Assembly: GCA_903828035.1 (NCBI GenBank)
Contig: CAIKKV010000319.1
Span: 1 to 15,688, forward strand
Direction: 5' to 3'
Length of the DNA: 15,688 bases
From: an uncultured bacterium
GTDB lineage: Bacteria; Verrucomicrobiota; Kiritimatiellia; CAIKKV01
Made by a program: the position numbers and the translations under genes. The notes under the pieces are model-generated. The model was not told the DNA's origin. It searched no databases and was given only the letters and a program-made list of their open reading frames with translations. Each line of letters begins with the position of its first letter. The first letter of the stretch is position 1. Shown here one piece after another: positions 14,846-15,688 of this stretch.

Positions 14846-15378
14846 GCCTGCCTGTCCTTGCCCAATACGGTCTCCAGCACCTGGTTCACGGCCGCCTCGA
14901 CCGACAGCTCGGTCGTATCCAACGTCACCTCGGGGCACAGGGGCGTTTCGTAGGGATCGCTGATCCCGGTGAACGACTTGATATCCCCGCGCCGCGCCCG
15001 GGCGTACAGCCCCTTCACATCCCGCTTCTCACACTCCGCCAGCGGCGTGGAGACATAGACTTCGAAAAACCGGTGGGCCCGCGAGCGGGCGAAATCGCGC
15101 GACTCCCGATACGGCGAGATGAAGGAGGCGATCACGAACACGCCATGGCGGTTCAGCAGCCCGGCCATGAACCCCATCCGCTTCACGTGCTGCTGGCGCT
15201 CCTCCCGGCTGAAGCCGGTCGGGAACACCTCTCGCACCGCGTCGCCATCCAGCTTCTCCACGCGGCAGCCAAGCCGCTCCAGCTCGTCCGCCAGGCGATC
15301 CGCAATCGTGCTCTTGCCGGACCCCGAAAGGCCGGTCAGCCAGATGACCGCGGCCTTATCCTCGTATGCTCGCGCCAT
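14842..15378 (-). CDS. cysC: Adenylylsulfate (APS) kinase (CysC)
   Basis: 178 residues from ATG at 15378, with GGGAGAGGGA just upstream; upstream codons are an open frame through the GC-rich leader and are rejected as start. P-loop GLSGSGKST (16-24), [13 protein letters not shown] (40-52), [32 protein letters not shown] (84-95) with the phospho-serine S88, and [16 protein letters not shown] (131-146) are the standard APS kinase motifs. It phosphorylates APS to PAPS, the donor for the sulfotransferase five genes downstream. It is the first gene of the compact operon. Length is slightly shorter than the ~200 of E. coli CysC because the N-terminal extension is missing. Confidence 0.95.
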   Translation of the reverse strand: MARAYEDKAAVIWLTGLSGSGKSTIADRLADELERLGCRVEKLDGDAVREVFPTGFSREERQQHVKRMGFMAGLLNRHGVFVIASFISPYRESRDFARSRAHRFFEVYVSTPLAECEKRDVKGLYARARRGDIKSFTGISDPYETPLCPEVTLDTTELSVEAAVNQVLETVLGKDRQA

Positions 15379-15420
15379 TTCCCTCTCCCGCGCCCACCCG
15401 CCCGACGAGGAACCGCCAGC

Positions 15421-15451
15421 GCAAAATGGTCGTTTGAATGCATGATTTTGC
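15421..15451. promoter_or_regulatory. Inverted repeat GCAAAAT-N17-ATTTTGC, possible operator
   Basis: GCAAAAT at 15421-15427 and ATTTTGC at 15445-15451 are exact reverse complements. The right arm covers the -10 element of the candidate cysC promoter, and the interval carries an ATGCAT palindrome. Such an arrangement could be a dimeric regulator site; no regulator gene is in the window. Confidence 0.35.
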
Positions 15452-15473
15452 CCGAGCCCGCCCCGAAATACAA
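15445..15473 (-). promoter_or_regulatory. Candidate promoter of the cysC operon
   Basis: On the minus strand TTGTAT (15468-15473) and CAAAAT (15445-15450) are 17 bp apart. Matches to consensus are weak (3/6 and 4/6). Transcription would start about 60 nt before the cysC ATG. Confidence 0.3.
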
Positions 15474-15559
15474 GCCTGTAAACGGGCCGGCGCCGGATCC
15501 CAGGCCCGAAATCGGCATCGCCACGAGGGGGCCGCGGCGCACCGCGGCGCAACCCGCTC

Positions 15560-15588
15560 TTGACAAGAACCGGCGTTGGGGCGATACT
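15560..15588 (+). promoter_or_regulatory. Sigma70-type promoter for the DPGSG gene
   Basis: TTGACA at 15560-15565 (perfect -35) and GATACT at 15583-15588 (4/6 of TATAAT) with a 17-bp spacer. The predicted start site, six to seven bases past the -10 hexamer, falls at or just before the ATG at 15596, so the transcript may be leaderless. Confidence 0.6.
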
Positions 15589-15595
15589 CAAAACC

Positions 15596-15688
15596 ATGAT
15601 ATTAGCCTATGTGGATCCCGGTTCCGGCGCTCTGGCTTGGCAACTCGCGGTTGCCGCCGTCATGGGAGGGCTCTTTTATCTGAGCACC
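15596..15688 (+). CDS. Small DPGSG-type membrane protein (3' partial)
   Basis: Thirty-one codons are visible from ATG 15596 to the window edge: MILAYVDPGSGALAWQ followed by a hydrophobic helix (LAVAAVMGGLFYL). The N-terminal 'YVDPGSG-x-L-x-Q' pattern followed by one transmembrane segment recurs in short membrane proteins found beside exopolysaccharide genes in PVC and other Gram-negative genomes (recalled, not searched). Function is unknown to me. It has no Shine-Dalgarno; the promoter sits directly ahead. Its place divergent from a polysaccharide operon supports a link to glycan production. Total length cannot be seen. Confidence 0.65.
   Translation, partial: MILAYVDPGSGALAWQLAVAAVMGGLFYLST

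Larger units (their letters stand above)
15379..15595. other. Divergent promoter region
   Basis: The 217 nt between the divergent starts hold an AT-richer patch (15421-15482) with a 7-bp inverted repeat, a strong plus-strand sigma70-like promoter (15560-15588), a weaker minus-strand candidate (15445-15473) and a tandem 10-nt repeat, CCGCGGCGCA twice (15532-15551). I see no riboswitch-like structure or small gene by eye. Confidence 0.55.

Noticed and set aside
13691..14953. Plus-strand open frame (420 codons)
   Set aside because: It is antisense to cysD; composition is that of a reverse-complement shadow.
15532..15551. Tandem CCGCGGCGCA repeat
   Set aside because: Two 10-nt copies in a very GC-rich stretch could arise by chance; no regulatory meaning can be argued.
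15379..15597. N-terminal extension of CysC
   Set aside because: The extra 73 residues are encoded by the GC-rich intergenic leader; the ATG at 15378 has a strong ribosome binding site and fits the family.
1..15688. CRISPR array, tRNA, rRNA, transposase gene
   Set aside because: No regularly spaced repeats, no cloverleaf-like or rRNA-like sequence and no transposase motif were seen.

Overview
The window looks like a GC-rich Gram-negative genome, most likely of the PVC group (Verrucomicrobiota / Kiritimatiellota / Lentisphaerota). I infer this from the autotransporter-type beta-strand-repeat protein at the left end, the GYF plus DUF975-type membrane protein, the short DPGSG membrane protein at the right end, and two dispersed 'CCGCGTCATCCGTGG / GCGTCCTCTGTGTG' type sequences that I associate with such genomes. 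There is no rRNA or other marker gene, so the assignment is inference.

Layout, left to right. Positions 1-1737 (+) hold the 3' end of a large secreted beta-helix/adhesin-like gene. Positions 1738-1925 are a convergent intergenic stretch with an imperfect 27-base inverted repeat and a 7-bp hairpin. A GYF-domain/DUF975-like membrane protein follows on the minus strand (1926-2741). From 15378 leftward to 2820 runs one very compact minus-strand gene set of twelve genes: cysC, cysD, cysNC, an ABC-2 polysaccharide exporter (wzm-like permease and wzt-like ATPase with a C-terminal carbohydrate-binding-type domain), a sulfotransferase, then six glycosyltransferases (GT2 lacking DXD, GT8-like, GT4, and three GT2). 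Seven of the eleven junctions are 4-nt ATGA/GTGA overlaps, three have gaps of 1-2 nt and one is a 14-nt overlap, so the set is almost certainly one operon. A divergent promoter region (15379-15595) separates it from the start of a small DPGSG membrane protein on the plus strand, cut by the window edge.

How the genes fit together: CysD/CysNC make adenosine 5'-phosphosulfate (APS) from sulfate and ATP, and CysC (plus a diverged kinase domain in CysNC) makes PAPS. The sulfotransferase would use PAPS on a glycan built by the glycosyltransferases and exported by Wzm/Wzt. No reductive sulfate genes (cysH, cysIJ) are present, so the sulfate-activation genes appear to serve glycan sulfation rather than cysteine synthesis. 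The most interesting reading is a self-contained operon for a sulfated, ABC-exported surface polysaccharide, in which sulfate could even be the terminal mark read by the Wzt C-terminal domain. No initiating glycosyl-phosphate transferase, nucleotide-sugar synthesis gene or Wzy polymerase is visible, so those steps must be encoded elsewhere.
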